Of a stretch of 64,000 nt of DNA, positions 37,306 to 48,006 are shown piece by piece. Numbering within the stretch: position 1 is the stretch's first letter; the number at the start of each line of letters is the position of its first letter. Under the pieces are notes generated by a model. The model searched no databases. It was not told the origin of the DNA and saw nothing but the letters and a program-made list of their open reading frames with translations. Where the stretch lies: assembly GCF_000427805.1 (NCBI RefSeq), contig NZ_ATYS01000024.1:1-64000 (forward strand), written 5' to 3'. Made by a program: the position numbers and the translations under genes. The stretch comes from Budvicia aquatica DSM 5075 = ATCC 35567 (GTDB lineage: Bacteria; Pseudomonadota; Gammaproteobacteria; Enterobacterales; Enterobacteriaceae).

Positions 37306-38508
37306 ATGTATCAGCCCGTCGCATTATATATAGGTCTGCGCTACATGCGCGGGCGAGCTTCAGACCGCTTTAGTCAGTTTGTCTCTTGGCTTTCAACCAT
37401 CGGTATTACCCTAGGGGTAATGGCATTGGTCACAGTGCTTTCAGTGATGAACGGGTTTGAACAAGAACTGGAAGGCAATATTTTGGGGCTGATGCCACAG
37501 GCATTAGTCACAACCAAGCAAGGGCAGCTTAATCCTCAGGAATATCCGTCCTCTCCGCTAGAGAAACTGCCCGGCGTTACGCGCGTCGTACCGCTGACGA
37601 CGGGGGATGTGATTCTACAAAGTGCAAAAGGGCTATCCGTTGGCGTTATGCTGGGGGTTAATCAGCAAGATAACGACCCGCTGGCTAAATACGTTTATGC
37701 CGGAAGTATGTCTCAGCTCACGCCGGGCAGCTATAAAACTATTCTTGGCGATAAACTGGCAGAACAACTGGGCATTCAGATCGGTGACAATATTCGTATT
37801 ATGGTTACCGGTGCCAGTCAGTTTACCCCGATGGGCCGGATTCCCAGCCAGCGGCTGTTTACCGTTGTGGGGACTTTCTCCGCCGGCAGTGAAGTTGATA
37901 GCAGCCAGCTATTAGTTAACCAACAGGATGCATCACGTTTAATGCGCTACACCGCCGGAAATATTAGCGGATGGCGTTTATCCATGGCTAAACCGTTAGA
38001 GGTTATTGCGCTGGGCCAGCAACCTTTGCCGGAAGGTCTGATCTTAAAAGACTGGCGTGAGCGTAAAGGTGAACTGTTCCAGGCCGTCAGAATGGAAAAG
38101 AATATGATGGGGCTGTTGATTGGCCTGATTATTGCCGTGGCTGCCTTTAATATTATTACCTCTCTGGGCCTGCTGGTAATGGAAAAGCAGGGTGAAGTAG
38201 CGATCCTGAAAACCCTGGGGCTGAAACGCCGCCAGATTATGAGCATCTTTGTGGTTCAGGGCGCCAGTGCGGGCATTATCGGGGCATTGATGGGCTCTTT
38301 GTTCGGGGTTTTACTGTCTAAAAATTTAAACCTACTGATGCCATTTATCGGTAAGTCTATTGCGGGTGTTGCACTGCCGGTCGCTATTGACTACTCGCAG
38401 GTTATTCTTATTGCCTTGTTCTCTATGGGCATCGCACTTCTTTCTACGCTTTATCCGTCATGGCGCGCCGCCGCCGTTCAACCCGCAGAGGCCTTACGCT
38501 ATGAATAA
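37306..38508 (+). CDS. lolC: Lipoprotein-releasing ABC transporter subunit LolC
   Basis: This 400-residue inner-membrane protein has four transmembrane segments with a large periplasmic domain between the first and second. The N-terminal [45 protein letters not shown] is typical of LolC/E. The C-terminal [28 protein letters not shown] is the FtsX-type coupling helix that contacts LolD. With LolD and LolE it extracts outer-membrane lipoproteins and hands them to LolA. The stop codon overlaps the lolD start region by 8 nt. Confidence 0.97.
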   Translation: MYQPVALYIGLRYMRGRASDRFSQFVSWLSTIGITLGVMALVTVLSVMNGFEQELEGNILGLMPQALVTTKQGQLNPQEYPSSPLEKLPGVTRVVPLTTGDVILQSAKGLSVGVMLGVNQQDNDPLAKYVYAGSMSQLTPGSYKTILGDKLAEQLGIQIGDNIRIMVTGASQFTPMGRIPSQRLFTVVGTFSAGSEVDSSQLLVNQQDASRLMRYTAGNISGWRLSMAKPLEVIALGQQPLPEGLILKDWRERKGELFQAVRMEKNMMGLLIGLIIAVAAFNIITSLGLLVMEKQGEVAILKTLGLKRRQIMSIFVVQGASAGIIGALMGSLFGVLLSKNLNLLMPFIGKSIAGVALPVAIDYSQVILIALFSMGIALLSTLYPSWRAAAVQPAEALRYE

Positions 38509-39205
38509 TTCTTTGTTGCTGCAATGTACCGACCTGTGCAAAACCTACCAAGAAGGTAAGTTGAAAACGGAAGTATTAAAGCATGTGGCTTTCTCTATGC
38601 AGCCCGGTGAACTGATGGCGATTGTCGGCAGCTCTGGTTCAGGTAAAAGTACCTTATTACACCTGCTGGGCGGGCTGGATGCACCTACCGCCGGCGATGT
38701 TATTTTTAAAGGCCGCTCCATCAGCTCAATGAGCTCCGGCGAAAAAGCTGAATTACGTAACACTCAGTTAGGCTTTATTTACCAGTTTCACCATCTTTTG
38801 CCTGATTTTACCGCGCTGGAAAATACCGCAATGCCATTAATGATTGGCAATGTTAAACCTTCAGAAGCTCAGGACCGGGCCCGCCAAATGCTGTCGGCGG
38901 TTGGTCTGGAACATCGGGCTGCTCATCGCCCGTCAGAGCTATCCGGCGGTGAACGCCAGCGCGTGGCGATTGCCCGGGCGTTGGTGAATAACCCTGCGTT
39001 GGTACTGGCCGATGAGCCAACCGGCAACCTGGATCAACGGACGGCAGACAGTATTTTTGAATTACTCGGTAACTTAAATCGCCAGCAGGGCACCGCTTTT
39101 CTGGTGGTTACCCATGACCTGAAACTGGCCCGTCGCTTAGATCGCCAGCTTGAAATGCGTGACGGACATCTTAGCCAGCAGGCCATGATGCTGGAGGCTG
39201 AGTAA
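38501..39205 (+). CDS. lolD: Lipoprotein-releasing ATPase LolD
   Basis: ATG 38501 gives 234 residues starting [20 protein letters not shown], matching E. coli LolD; a longer reading from 38360 lies inside lolC and is rejected. Walker A is [12 protein letters not shown], the Q loop lies in [16 protein letters not shown] (the LolD-specific segment contacting LolC/E), the signature is [15 protein letters not shown], and Walker B is [13 protein letters not shown]. The cytoplasmic ATPase powers lipoprotein release. It overlaps lolC by 8 nt and lolE by 1 nt, an operon with tight translational coupling. Confidence 0.98.
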   Translation: MNNSLLLQCTDLCKTYQEGKLKTEVLKHVAFSMQPGELMAIVGSSGSGKSTLLHLLGGLDAPTAGDVIFKGRSISSMSSGEKAELRNTQLGFIYQFHHLLPDFTALENTAMPLMIGNVKPSEAQDRARQMLSAVGLEHRAAHRPSELSGGERQRVAIARALVNNPALVLADEPTGNLDQRTADSIFELLGNLNRQQGTAFLVVTHDLKLARRLDRQLEMRDGHLSQQAMMLEAE

Positions 39206-40458
39206 TGTCTGCCGTGCCTTTATCGTTAAAAATTGCTTTACGCTTTAGCCGCGGGCGTCGCAGTAGCGGTATGGTGTCACTGATTTCGATTATTTCGACT
39301 ATCGGTATTGCGCTGGGCGTTGCGGTGTTGATTATCGGTCTGAGCGCTATGAACGGCTTTGAACGGGAGTTAAAAAACCGAATTTTAGCCGTGGTCCCTC
39401 ACGGTGAGGTTGAGCCGGTTGACCAGCCGTTTAATGACTGGCCGCTGGCACAGCAGCGCATTGAGAAAGCCAATGGCGTTGAAGTTGCTGCCCCCTATAT
39501 TTTATTTACCGGCCTGGTTGAAAGCGGCGTCCAACTGCGGGCTATTCAGGTTCGCGGTGTGCAACCTGAGCAGGAAGAGAAGTTAAGTGCTTTACCCCAG
39601 TTTGTACTCAACGATGCGTGGAAACAGTTTAAAGCCGGTGAGCAGCAGCTGATTTTGGGTAAAGGCATTGCCGATGAGTTGAACGTTAAGCAGGGCGACT
39701 GGGTGACCGTGATGATCCCCAATAACGACCCGACGGGCGAAATGAAAATTGGTCAGCCTAAGCGTATCCGTTTACATGTAACCGGTATTCTTCAGCTCAG
39801 CGGGGTGCTTGATCATAGTTTCGGTATGGTTCCTCTTAGCGATGCGCAACAGTATTTAGATATGGGTGACAGTGTTACCGGCATTGCATTTAAGGCTAAT
39901 GACGTTTTTGCTGCCGGAGTGGTTGCTAAAACGGCCGTCGAAGCCAGCGGGAAATACTCTTATTATCGCAGCTGGATTTCCACTTACGGCTTTATGTACC
40001 GCGATATTCAGCTGATTCGTAGCATCATGTACTTAGCCATGATTCTGGTGATTGGCGTCGCCTGTTTTAATATTGTTTCTACGCTGGTTATGGCGGTTAA
40101 AGATAAAAGTGCCGATATTGCGGTATTGCGGACCTTAGGGGCCAAAGACCGCCTTATTCGCTCAGTCTTTATTTGGTATGGCTTGATGGCCGGGCTGATC
40201 GGAAGTATCAGCGGCGTGGTGGTGGGAATTATCCTCTCGCTTCAATTGACCAATATTATTAAAGGGATTGAAAATCTGGTGGGCCACCACTTCTTATCCG
40301 GTGGGGTCTATTTTATTGATTTCTTGCCGTCAGAATTACACGCGCTTGATGTTGTCAGCGTGTTAATTACGGCCATTATTTTGAGTTTGCTGGCAAGCTG
40401 GTATCCGGCACGACGGGCGAGCCGAATTGATCCTGCGAGGGTATTGAGCGGACAGTAA
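39205..40458 (+). CDS. lolE: Lipoprotein-releasing ABC transporter subunit LolE
   Basis: This 417-residue partner of LolC has the same four-helix plan: [38 protein letters not shown] at the N-terminus, a periplasmic domain (about 50-265), and [29 protein letters not shown] as coupling helix. In E. coli LolE binds the lipoprotein substrate while LolC recruits LolA. The ATG overlaps the last base of the lolD stop (TAATG). The length is within a few residues of E. coli LolE (414). nagK follows after 42 bp with its own ribosome site. Confidence 0.97.
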   Translation: MSAVPLSLKIALRFSRGRRSSGMVSLISIISTIGIALGVAVLIIGLSAMNGFERELKNRILAVVPHGEVEPVDQPFNDWPLAQQRIEKANGVEVAAPYILFTGLVESGVQLRAIQVRGVQPEQEEKLSALPQFVLNDAWKQFKAGEQQLILGKGIADELNVKQGDWVTVMIPNNDPTGEMKIGQPKRIRLHVTGILQLSGVLDHSFGMVPLSDAQQYLDMGDSVTGIAFKANDVFAAGVVAKTAVEASGKYSYYRSWISTYGFMYRDIQLIRSIMYLAMILVIGVACFNIVSTLVMAVKDKSADIAVLRTLGAKDRLIRSVFIWYGLMAGLIGSISGVVVGIILSLQLTNIIKGIENLVGHHFLSGGVYFIDFLPSELHALDVVSVLITAIILSLLASWYPARRASRIDPARVLSGQ

Positions 40459-40500
40459 CGCCGCTCAATCAGATTTACCTGATACTTTAAAGGAACAGAT

Positions 40501-41412
40501 ATGTATTACGGTTTTGATATGGGCGGAACCAAGATTGAGTTTGGTGCTTTTGATGCACAACACAATCGTCTGATTCAAAAACGGGTGGCGACTCCTCGTG
40601 ATGATTATCAGGCCTTGCTGGACGTTATCGTGCAGCTCACGTTGGATGCTGATGCCGAATTAGGCTGTCAGGGCATGATTGGTATCGGTATTCCGGGAAT
40701 GCCTGATAGTGAAACCGGCGCGCTGTTTACTGCCAACGTTCCGGCAGCCATGGGCAAACCGCTAGCGGCGGATCTAGAAAGGCGACTTAAACGCCCGATT
40801 CGGATTGATAATGATGCTAACTGCTTTGCCTTGTCCGAAGCCTGGGACGGCGAGTTTCGTCAATATCCCAGCGTACTGGGCATTATTCTAGGCACCGGCG
40901 TTGGTGGCGGACTGGTCATCAATGGTAAGAGCTTTACCGGCCGGAACTATATTGCCGGAGAATTTGGCCACTTAAGGCTTCCGGTAGACGGATTAGAGAT
41001 TCTCGGACGAGATATACCAAGAGTTCCCTGCGGATGTGGTCATGACGGTTGCATTGAAAACTATATTTCAGGGCGCGGTTTTGAGTGGGTATATCAACAT
41101 TTTTATGCTGAACCACTGTCGGCAAAGGTGATCATTGAGCGTTACCGTTCCGGCGATGCTAATGCGCTTGAACACGTTGACCGTTTCTTAGACCTGCTGG
41201 CCGTTTGTCTGGCCAATATCTTTACTATTATCGATCCGCATCTGGTTGTGATTGGCGGAGGGTTATCTAATTTTGATGAAATGTACGCTTTGCTGCCTGA
41301 ACGTATCAAACCGCATTTGTTAAGCGTAGCCAAAGTACCTAGGATAGAGAAAGCCCGCTGGGGTGATTCCGGTGGCGTGCGTGGTGCTGCATTCTTGAAC
41401 TTAGTTGATTGA
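40501..41412 (+). CDS. nagK: N-acetyl-D-glucosamine kinase
   Basis: The 303-residue ROK-family kinase equals the E. coli NagK length. It phosphorylates GlcNAc released in cell-wall recycling, acting downstream of NagZ. The phosphate-binding motif [15 protein letters not shown] is at the N-terminus, the catalytic aspartate in [14 protein letters not shown], the sugar contact in GEFGHLRLP, and the ROK zinc site in [17 protein letters not shown]. An AAAGGAACAGAT ribosome site precedes the ATG. It lies between lolE and cobB, as in E. coli. Confidence 0.97.
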   Translation: MYYGFDMGGTKIEFGAFDAQHNRLIQKRVATPRDDYQALLDVIVQLTLDADAELGCQGMIGIGIPGMPDSETGALFTANVPAAMGKPLAADLERRLKRPIRIDNDANCFALSEAWDGEFRQYPSVLGIILGTGVGGGLVINGKSFTGRNYIAGEFGHLRLPVDGLEILGRDIPRVPCGCGHDGCIENYISGRGFEWVYQHFYAEPLSAKVIIERYRSGDANALEHVDRFLDLLAVCLANIFTIIDPHLVVIGGGLSNFDEMYALLPERIKPHLLSVAKVPRIEKARWGDSGGVRGAAFLNLVD

Positions 41413-41460
41413 ACTAAGTGCTGATTTTAATTTAGGGCAATCAACAAGGAGTTTGCCGTT

Positions 41461-42297
41461 ATGCGAGTTCATCGCCGTTTGTGTAGTTCACGAACGAAGT
41501 TCTTTCGTCACCAGCGCCGCCGTATGCGTTATTTTCACTCCGAGTTGTTTTCTGCCGGTGAGCAGGAGAAGGTTGATAAAATGCCATCCGTTGTTGTGTT
41601 AACCGGGGCCGGTATTTCTGCCGAGTCCGGTATCCGAACCTTTCGCGCCGCCGATGGCTTATGGGAAGACCATAACATTGATGAGGTCGCAACGCCTGAA
41701 GGGTTTGAAGCTAACCCTGAACTGGTTCAGAAGTTCTATAACGCGCGTCGTCGTCAGCTATTTCAGTCCGACATTCATCCTAACGATGCCCATAAGGCCT
41801 TAGCAAAACTTGAAGGCGTTCTGGGAAATAAATTTTTACTGGTGACTCAAAATGTCGATAACCTGCATGAGCGGGCCGGCAATATTCGCGTGATTCATAT
41901 GCACGGTGAGTTACTTAAAGTTCGCTGTACGGTGTCAGGAAAAGTATCTGAGTGGCGGGGAGATTTAACCGTTGATGATGGCTGTTGCTGCTGCCCGACG
42001 CCTCAGCCAATGCGCCCGCATATTGTCTGGTTTGGTGAAATGCCGATTGAGATGGCGACCATTAATCAGGCCATTGCTGAAGCCGATTATTTTATTGCTA
42101 TCGGTACCTCCGGAAATGTTTATCCGGCCGCCGGCTTTGTGCGCAGTGCCCGTTTATATGGCGCCCACACGGTAGAGCTCAATCTGGAACCGAGTCAGGT
42201 TGGCAGTACCTTTGCTGAAAAGCACTATGGTTTAGCCAGTCAGGTGGTGCCGGAGTTTATTGAGAAAATATTTTTGTCACCGGCCGTTGAAGAGTAG
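41461..42297 (+). CDS. cobB: NAD-dependent protein deacylase CobB (sirtuin)
   Basis: The 278-residue protein includes the N-terminal basic extension ([21 protein letters not shown]) of the long E. coli isoform (279). AAGGAG eight bases upstream supports ATG 41461; an internal ATG at 41581 could give the short isoform. Sirtuin motifs are [26 protein letters not shown], the catalytic histidine in HMHGELLKV, and [11 protein letters not shown]. The zinc site is the cysteine at residue 158 with the CCCCP cluster. It removes acetyl and succinyl groups from lysines, for example from acetyl-CoA synthetase. Synteny with E. coli stops after this gene. Confidence 0.96.
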   Translation: MRVHRRLCSSRTKFFRHQRRRMRYFHSELFSAGEQEKVDKMPSVVVLTGAGISAESGIRTFRAADGLWEDHNIDEVATPEGFEANPELVQKFYNARRRQLFQSDIHPNDAHKALAKLEGVLGNKFLLVTQNVDNLHERAGNIRVIHMHGELLKVRCTVSGKVSEWRGDLTVDDGCCCCPTPQPMRPHIVWFGEMPIEMATINQAIAEADYFIAIGTSGNVYPAAGFVRSARLYGAHTVELNLEPSQVGSTFAEKHYGLASQVVPEFIEKIFLSPAVEE

Positions 42298-42888
42298 CAG
42301 TTATTAAGATGACGGGCATTTTTCCTGATTTTATTTCCGGGTCTTATGCCTAAATCGTCACCTGACATTTAAAGTTGACCATTCTTCCTGTTTCATTTGG
42401 TAAATGACAAAAGTCATATAAATTAATAGCCAAATAATCCATATTTATATTTCATCAATCTATATTTATAAAATATTCTTCTCAGGGGGGCGGTATTCCT
42501 CCAACGGTCAGCGTTTAGTTGTAATAACTATAATTTGATCCGCTATTTCTATTACTTTTTCAGGTAACTTAACCAGCTATTTTTTCTATGGACATAAATC
42601 AATAATTATATTCATTCCTATTAAATTGTTAGTTAAGTCAATAAATTGAACGAGTAAATTAATTTGAACCGATCATTTAAAGTTAATGAAACATTATTTC
42701 ATTAACTTGAGATATTGATCGGGGTAACCTTTGTCATTTTGCCGTTTTAATCAATAAAGTGGCAAAATTAAAAAGGTTTCTCCAGTTTTCCTTATATATT
42801 CTAACCGTGCCTTCAGTTCGAGGATATCCGATTACTACTTGGTAATCGATCGTAATCTCCATACGTATAACGATAGAGTGTACTCGCT
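42298..42888. promoter_or_regulatory. Long regulatory region upstream of the pectin-oligomer locus
   Basis: About 590 bp, AT-rich, with no supported ORF. It contains the KdgR-like palindrome at 42685. The 180 bp between that palindrome and the first gene include GC-poor sequence that may encode a long 5' leader. It also marks the left boundary of the block inserted between cobB and the pot genes. Confidence 0.6.
42685..42703. promoter_or_regulatory. KdgR-type operator
   Basis: AATGAAACATTATTTCATT (extended by TTA/TAA on the flanks) fits the KdgR consensus AATRAAAYRNYRTTTYATT at nearly every position. KdgR is an IclR-family repressor released by 2-keto-3-deoxygluconate, the end product of the pathway encoded just downstream. 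The site therefore predicts feedback induction of the locus by its own product. Confidence 0.8.
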
Positions 42889-44478
42889 ATGAAAACACGC
42901 AAGATAGGATTTTTTAACTATATAGCTTATGGGTCCGGCGATTTTCTGGGCGCAGGTACCACAGCCCTCACTGCCGTTTGGTTACTCTACTTTTACACCA
43001 CGTTTTGTGGCTTAACGCCGATTGAAGCCACTTTTATTTTTGCTATGGCGCGCATATTAGATGCGGTTGTCAGCCCGCTGATGGGATATTTTACCGATAA
43101 CTTTGGTGCTACATGGTTGGGCAAACGTTTTGGTCGTCGTAAATTTTTTATCCTGCTTGGTATCCCGCTAGTCTTTAGCTACAGCTTAATGTGGGTAGGG
43201 CATATGGATTATTGGTATTACATGCTGACCTATCTATTTTTTGACGTAGTCTACACCATGATTTTGGTGCCTTATGAAACACTGGTACCGGAAATGACTG
43301 ATGACTTTAAACAAAAAACCAAATTTTCAGGTGCCCGAATCGGGTTAGCGCAGCTGTCAGCAATTTTAGCGGCATTCCTGCCGGGCATTCTGCTCAGTTA
43401 TTTCGGTAAAGATAATGCGATTTCATTTTTCTATTCGAGCCTGGTTTTTTCGGTTATTTGTGCTTTTGTGCTGACATTAGTCTATTTATTTACCTGGGAA
43501 CGGGCCCCTGAAAAGAAATCTGCTGCTGCACTGGAAGCCGAACAACAAAAACTTACTCTGATTCAAAGCCTGAAACGCTTAAACGTTGAACTGACTTCCA
43601 CATTACGTATCCGTATTTTCCGTCAACACTTGGGCATGTACCTTGGTGGTTATATAGCACAGGATATTTTTAATGCGGTATTTACCTACTATGTAGTGTT
43701 TGTATTAATGCAGAGCGCGGCTACGGCTTCAAACTTGATGGGGACTATGGCGATCATGCAGTTTGTTGCCGTTATTGCCATGATTCCGCTGTGCATTCGT
43801 TTTGGACCTGCACCTTCTTACCGTGTGGTAGTGGTTCTGTTTGGTATGAGCGCACTCTCTTATGCGGTGTTGTATTACGCTAATCTCAGTGACGTATTTT
43901 CACTGTTGCTGCTAGTTTCCGGTATCGCCGGTCTGGGGCGTGGCGGGATCAACTATGTCCCATGGAATACCTATACCTATATTGCTGATGTTGATGAGGT
44001 CATTACCGGTCAACGTCGTGAAGGTATTTTTGCTGGCATCATGACCTTAACACGCAAAGCTTCACAGGCAGGTGCAGTGATGTTGGTCGGCATCATCATG
44101 CAACTGTCCGGTTTTGTTTCCGGTCAGAGTGAGCAAGCTCAGACGGTGAGCCACGCTATTCTGATGATCCTATGTTTTGGAACTCTATTGATGTTAACCA
44201 TCGGTTTCACTATTTCGCTACGTTTCAAGCTTAATCTGGCCACTCACCGTGTGTTGCGTCAGGAAACTGAAAAAATGCGTATGGCAGATAATGTGGTACC
44301 AAACAACATTACGCCAGAGGCTCGAGCTACCGTAGAGATGCTTGCCGGTATGCCATATGAATCTTTGTGGGGGAATAATAATATTGGTTATCTCAATCGT
44401 AATAAGCCAGCAGCACCGAGTTTGTCTGAATCCGGATATGGACAGGAAACGGCAGGTCGCGCGACACCGTCAAATTAA
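42889..44478 (+). CDS. rhiT: GPH-family (MFS) oligouronide:cation symporter, RhiT/TogT-like
   Basis: The 529-residue protein has about twelve membrane spans and belongs to the glycoside-pentoside-hexuronide symporters. Visible motifs are YGSGDFLGAGTTALTAVWLLYFYT at the N-terminus, RILDAVVSPLMGYFTDNFG, and KRFGRRKFFILLGIP. A long C-terminal cytoplasmic tail follows the last span. Direct coupling to a GH105 hydrolase of the RhiN type (24-bp gap) points to uptake of unsaturated rhamnogalacturonides (RhiT); TogT-like oligogalacturonide uptake is the alternative. It is the first gene after the KdgR-like operator and would be induced by pectin breakdown products. Confidence 0.78.
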   Translation: MKTRKIGFFNYIAYGSGDFLGAGTTALTAVWLLYFYTTFCGLTPIEATFIFAMARILDAVVSPLMGYFTDNFGATWLGKRFGRRKFFILLGIPLVFSYSLMWVGHMDYWYYMLTYLFFDVVYTMILVPYETLVPEMTDDFKQKTKFSGARIGLAQLSAILAAFLPGILLSYFGKDNAISFFYSSLVFSVICAFVLTLVYLFTWERAPEKKSAAALEAEQQKLTLIQSLKRLNVELTSTLRIRIFRQHLGMYLGGYIAQDIFNAVFTYYVVFVLMQSAATASNLMGTMAIMQFVAVIAMIPLCIRFGPAPSYRVVVVLFGMSALSYAVLYYANLSDVFSLLLLVSGIAGLGRGGINYVPWNTYTYIADVDEVITGQRREGIFAGIMTLTRKASQAGAVMLVGIIMQLSGFVSGQSEQAQTVSHAILMILCFGTLLMLTIGFTISLRFKLNLATHRVLRQETEKMRMADNVVPNNITPEARATVEMLAGMPYESLWGNNNIGYLNRNKPAAPSLSESGYGQETAGRATPSN

Positions 44479-44501
44479 TTTAGCGTCAAAAGGAGATAGT
44501 T

Positions 44502-45641
44502 ATGTTGGTATACCCTGTAAAACACAGTTTGCTACTGCGTCAACCGGAGCGTGTCATTAGCCATCAGAAGCTGAATCAGCTGATTAATAGTCTGGTGGAT
44601 AATTTAATCAATATTACCGATGAAACCGGTGAGTTTTTGCTGCGCCTTGACGATGGACGGGTCATTGATACCAAAGGTTGGGCTGGCTGGGAGTGGACAC
44701 ACGGCATCGGCCTATATGGCATTCACCAATATTATCGCCAGACTGGTGATACCAAAATGTGCGCTATCGTTGATGATTGGTTTGCCGCTCGTTTTATGGA
44801 GGGGACGCCGACCAAGAATGTTAATACAGCCTGCCCGTTTCTGACTTTAGCTTATCGTTATGAAGAGACCGGTGATGCGCGTTGGCTACCTTATTTGGAA
44901 CGCTGGGCACAATGGCTAATGTATGAAATGCCGCGCACTGATCGCGGTGGTATGCAACACGTTACGCTGGCAGAAGAAAACCATCAACAACTGTGGGATG
45001 ACACGTTGATGATGAGTGTGCTTCCGTTGGCTAAAATCGGTAAGTTGCTTAATCGTCCTGAGTATGTGGAGGAAGCCAAGTATCAGTTTTTGGTTCATAT
45101 CCAACACCTTATGGAACGTGAAAGCGGTCTGTGGTTCCACGGCTGGACCTTCGAAGGCAAGCACAACTTTGCCAAGGCCCGTTGGGCTAGAGGCAACAGC
45201 TGGCTGACTATTGTGATCCCGGAATTTCTTGAACTGCTGGATTTACCTGAATACGACGCGACCCGTCGCTTTTTAGTCCAAGTCTTAGAGTGTCAAGTGG
45301 AAGCTCTGGCACAGTGCCAACACGATAGTGGATTGTGGCACACCCTATTAGATGATCCTGAATCGTACCTAGAATCTTCAGCTTCTGCTGGTTTTGCTTT
45401 TGGTATTTTGAAGGCCGTGCGCAAACGCTATATCGACGTTAAGTACCTGGCGGTGGCGGAAAAAGCGCTATCGGGCGTTGTGCAGCAAATCAATGCAGAG
45501 GGGGAGTTAATGAACGTTTCGTTCGGTACTGCGATGGGCAAAAATTTGGACTATTATCGCCAGGTTCCGCTCACGTCGATGCCTTATGGACAGGCCATGG
45601 CAATTCTATGCATGGTTGAATACCTGCACGTCTATCTATAA
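44502..45641 (+). CDS. rhiN: GH105 unsaturated rhamnogalacturonyl hydrolase, RhiN-like
   Basis: The 379-residue cytoplasmic alpha6/alpha6-barrel enzyme has no signal peptide. GH105 features include GWAGWEWTHGIGLYGIHQYY, LWDDTLMMSVLPLAKIG (the conserved catalytic-region aspartate), GLWFHGWTFEGKHNFAKARWARGNSWLT and STSMPYGQA-like LTSMPYGQAMAILC near the end. It removes the 4,5-unsaturated galacturonate from the non-reducing end of oligomers imported by the preceding symporter, giving 5-keto-4-deoxyuronate that the KduD branch can use. AAAGGAGATAGT precedes the ATG. It follows rhiT by 24 bp, as in Dickeya rhiTN. Confidence 0.85.
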   Translation: MLVYPVKHSLLLRQPERVISHQKLNQLINSLVDNLINITDETGEFLLRLDDGRVIDTKGWAGWEWTHGIGLYGIHQYYRQTGDTKMCAIVDDWFAARFMEGTPTKNVNTACPFLTLAYRYEETGDARWLPYLERWAQWLMYEMPRTDRGGMQHVTLAEENHQQLWDDTLMMSVLPLAKIGKLLNRPEYVEEAKYQFLVHIQHLMERESGLWFHGWTFEGKHNFAKARWARGNSWLTIVIPEFLELLDLPEYDATRRFLVQVLECQVEALAQCQHDSGLWHTLLDDPESYLESSASAGFAFGILKAVRKRYIDVKYLAVAEKALSGVVQQINAEGELMNVSFGTAMGKNLDYYRQVPLTSMPYGQAMAILCMVEYLHVYL

Positions 45642-45689
45642 CGCCTGAGTGATATCGGTATGACGACCACCGCCTGATGAGGAGAACCT

Positions 45690-46982
45690 ATGGAAAAGCT
45701 GAACATTGTCGACTTTGGTGCTGATGCAGCAGGTCAGCGGTTATCTACCGTGGCGATTCAAACTGCCATTGATAGCGCCAAACCCGGAGATACGATAGTT
45801 GTCCCTCCGGGCCGTTATCTGACGGGAGCGTTATTTTTGAAAAGCCACCTTACCTTAGAACTGCAAATTGGCTCTGTGTTACTGGGCAGCCGTGTACTGA
45901 CAGATTATCCCATAGGGAAAACCCGGGTGGCAGGGATAGATATGGACTGGCCTGCGGGCGTGATTAATATTTTGCATTGTCGGGAAGTTTGTATTTGCGG
46001 CGGCGGTATTATTGATGGTCAAGGGGCGGTTTGGTGGCATAAGTTCTGGGGTGACGACCGGCAGAGTGGCATGCTGGCGCAATATAGCCAGCGCGGCCTG
46101 CGTTGGGTGGTTGACTATGATTGTCAGCGACCGCGTAACGTGGTGGTCTATCGCAGTGAACAGATTGAGCTAAGCGGTTTTACTTCCCGTGAGTCAGGCT
46201 TTTGGAATATTCACCTTTGTTACTCTCAGCAACTGCACTTACATCATTTACAGGTGGAAAACTCCGGTGGACCAAGCACCGACGGCATTGACATTGACTC
46301 TTCACAGCAGGTGGTGGTCGAGCACTGTCGGGTTTTCTGCAATGATGACAATATTTGCGTTAAATCAGGCCGCGGTGCGCAGGCACAGCGTATCGGCGCC
46401 ACTGCTAAAGATATCGTCATCCGCGAATGTGAGCTATTACGCGGTTCTGGTATTACTTTAGGCAGTGAAACGTCCGGCGGCATTGAACAGGTTACCGTTG
46501 AAAACATCAGGTTTAACGGAACGGGCGTGGGTTTTCGCATCAAGTCGGCGCGCAACCGGGGCGGATTTATCCGTAACATCCGCGTGAGCAGGCTGTATAT
46601 GACCGACGTTCATTATCCGTTTATGCTGCTGCTTAACTGGTTTCCTGCATACAGCTACGGCTCAGTCATTACCGATGAATCGATACCCGCACATTGGCAA
46701 ACACTGGCTCAGGGCGTAGACGGGGAGGCAGGACTCACGCGGGTGGAAGGCATTACTATTTCACAGGTGCGTAGCGTGCTTTCTTGCAGTGAGGCGTTTA
46801 GCCGGGCATTTTTTATTGAGGGCAACGCTGAAAGCCCCATAGATAACCTGCATTTTAACGATATAACGTTAACTGCTCAGGAGTTTGGCAAGATTGCCGG
46901 TGTGCGCAACCTACGGTTGGATAACCTGCAGGTTAGTGCCCGCCAGCCAACCTGTTCGAAAAATGATGTCTATGAGCGTTAG
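45690..46982 (+). CDS. Cytoplasmic GH28 family glycoside hydrolase
   Basis: The 430-residue right-handed beta-helix protein opens with a pectate-lyase-like block (VDFGADAAGQRLSTVAIQTAIDSA...GDTIVVPPGRYLTGALFLKSH). GH28 motifs are STDGIDIDSS (D198), NDDNICVKSG (D219, D220) and RIKSARNRGG (R283, K285). The usual GHG histidine is replaced: R251-G-S-G-I-T reads GSG, and the N of NTDG is S. Loss of that histidine is a feature I associate with rhamnogalacturonan-type rather than polygalacturonase-type GH28 enzymes. There is no signal peptide, so it would trim imported oligomers. GGAGAACCT precedes the ATG. Confidence 0.82.
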   Translation: MEKLNIVDFGADAAGQRLSTVAIQTAIDSAKPGDTIVVPPGRYLTGALFLKSHLTLELQIGSVLLGSRVLTDYPIGKTRVAGIDMDWPAGVINILHCREVCICGGGIIDGQGAVWWHKFWGDDRQSGMLAQYSQRGLRWVVDYDCQRPRNVVVYRSEQIELSGFTSRESGFWNIHLCYSQQLHLHHLQVENSGGPSTDGIDIDSSQQVVVEHCRVFCNDDNICVKSGRGAQAQRIGATAKDIVIRECELLRGSGITLGSETSGGIEQVTVENIRFNGTGVGFRIKSARNRGGFIRNIRVSRLYMTDVHYPFMLLLNWFPAYSYGSVITDESIPAHWQTLAQGVDGEAGLTRVEGITISQVRSVLSCSEAFSRAFFIEGNAESPIDNLHFNDITLTAQEFGKIAGVRNLRLDNLQVSARQPTCSKNDVYER

Positions 46983-47276
46983 GGGTAAACCGATGGCGGT
47001 GACGATAGGATTCTATCGATATATCAGCCTCTCTGTAAGCTGAATTATTCTGAATATATTTAGAGAGAGATAGACAATTAAATAATAGCTGAAAAGGGGC
47101 TAGCCTGTTCATTAACAGGAAGGGCACCGTATTGCTGAAATAACCTGAGCGGTTGTTGTTATTCAATGTATTAACACCATGCTCAAAATTGAAAGTGACT
47201 GTTAACTAAAGCGTATTTATTCCTACAAAAAACAATATTTATTATTTCAATGAATTTAATTGCTAAGGGATTATTA

Positions 47277-47960
47277 ATGAAAAATACCACTTTGTTTTTA
47301 TTAACGCCGTTATTAGTTCTAGCTCCATTAACCTCAAATGCGGTGTATGTTGATGTGCGTCATGAGTATCTTGATGATAGTAAAGCAAATTACGATCGTG
47401 CTTATATATCTCATCGCTTTGCCAGTGGCTTCGGATTTGCAATCGAAGCGATTTCTAAATCAGGCGGGAATGATACCAATAAAGCGTTCAATGATTTAGA
47501 AACTCAGGGAAATGAGTATACGGCTAACTATCAGTTTAATCTTGGCAGCTTTGCGGTTCAGCCAGGAGTTGTACTTGAGACAGGTAGTGGCTATTCGGTG
47601 TATAAACCCTATCTACGAACAACTTATACCATTAATGACTCTTGGTGGTTATCCGGGCGATATCGTTTTGAATATATACGTCGTTCCTCAGATGAGCGTA
47701 GTGATGACACCATTAATAGGGTGGATCTTTGGGCCGGGTACAAAATAAATAATTTTGAATTTATTACAGAGGGTGTTTATAAAGTCGCTGATAAGTACGA
47801 CTTATATAATAATAAAAAAAGTAACTATGAATATAATTTCAGAACTTCATATACCGTTGACTCTTGGACGCCTTTCGTAGAGATAGGTAATGTTGCAGTA
47901 AGAAGTGATAGCAACGATAGACAGAACCGATTTCGTATTGGTATTGGATATACTTTCTAA
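47277..47960 (+). CDS. kdgM: KdgM-family oligogalacturonate-specific porin
   Basis: From ATG 47277 (AAGGGATTATTA upstream) the precursor has 227 residues with a Sec signal peptide ending LTSNA, giving a mature N-terminus VYVDVRHEYLDDSKANYDRAYISHRF. Alternating beta strands rich in Y, R and aromatic residues (SWWLSGRYRFEYIRR, NRVDLWAGYKINNFEF) and a C-terminal phenylalanine (RFRIGIGYTF) indicate a 12-stranded monomeric outer-membrane channel of the KdgM/NanC type. It would admit acidic pectin oligomers to the periplasm. Its promoter region (46983-47276) has only a weak KdgR-like match. Confidence 0.88.
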   Translation: MKNTTLFLLTPLLVLAPLTSNAVYVDVRHEYLDDSKANYDRAYISHRFASGFGFAIEAISKSGGNDTNKAFNDLETQGNEYTANYQFNLGSFAVQPGVVLETGSGYSVYKPYLRTTYTINDSWWLSGRYRFEYIRRSSDERSDDTINRVDLWAGYKINNFEFITEGVYKVADKYDLYNNKKSNYEYNFRTSYTVDSWTPFVEIGNVAVRSDSNDRQNRFRIGIGYTF

Positions 47961-48006
47961 TTTATTTAACTAATTCAATAGTGATATTTTTGCTCTATTT
48001 AAATGA

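Noticed and set aside
38360-38500. Extended lolD start inside lolC
   Set aside because: The added residues are lolC out of frame; E. coli-like MNNSLLLQC begins at 38501.
47221-47250. AAACAATATTTATT as a KdgR box before kdgM
   Set aside because: Only the central bases fit; the outer AATR and YATT arms mismatch.
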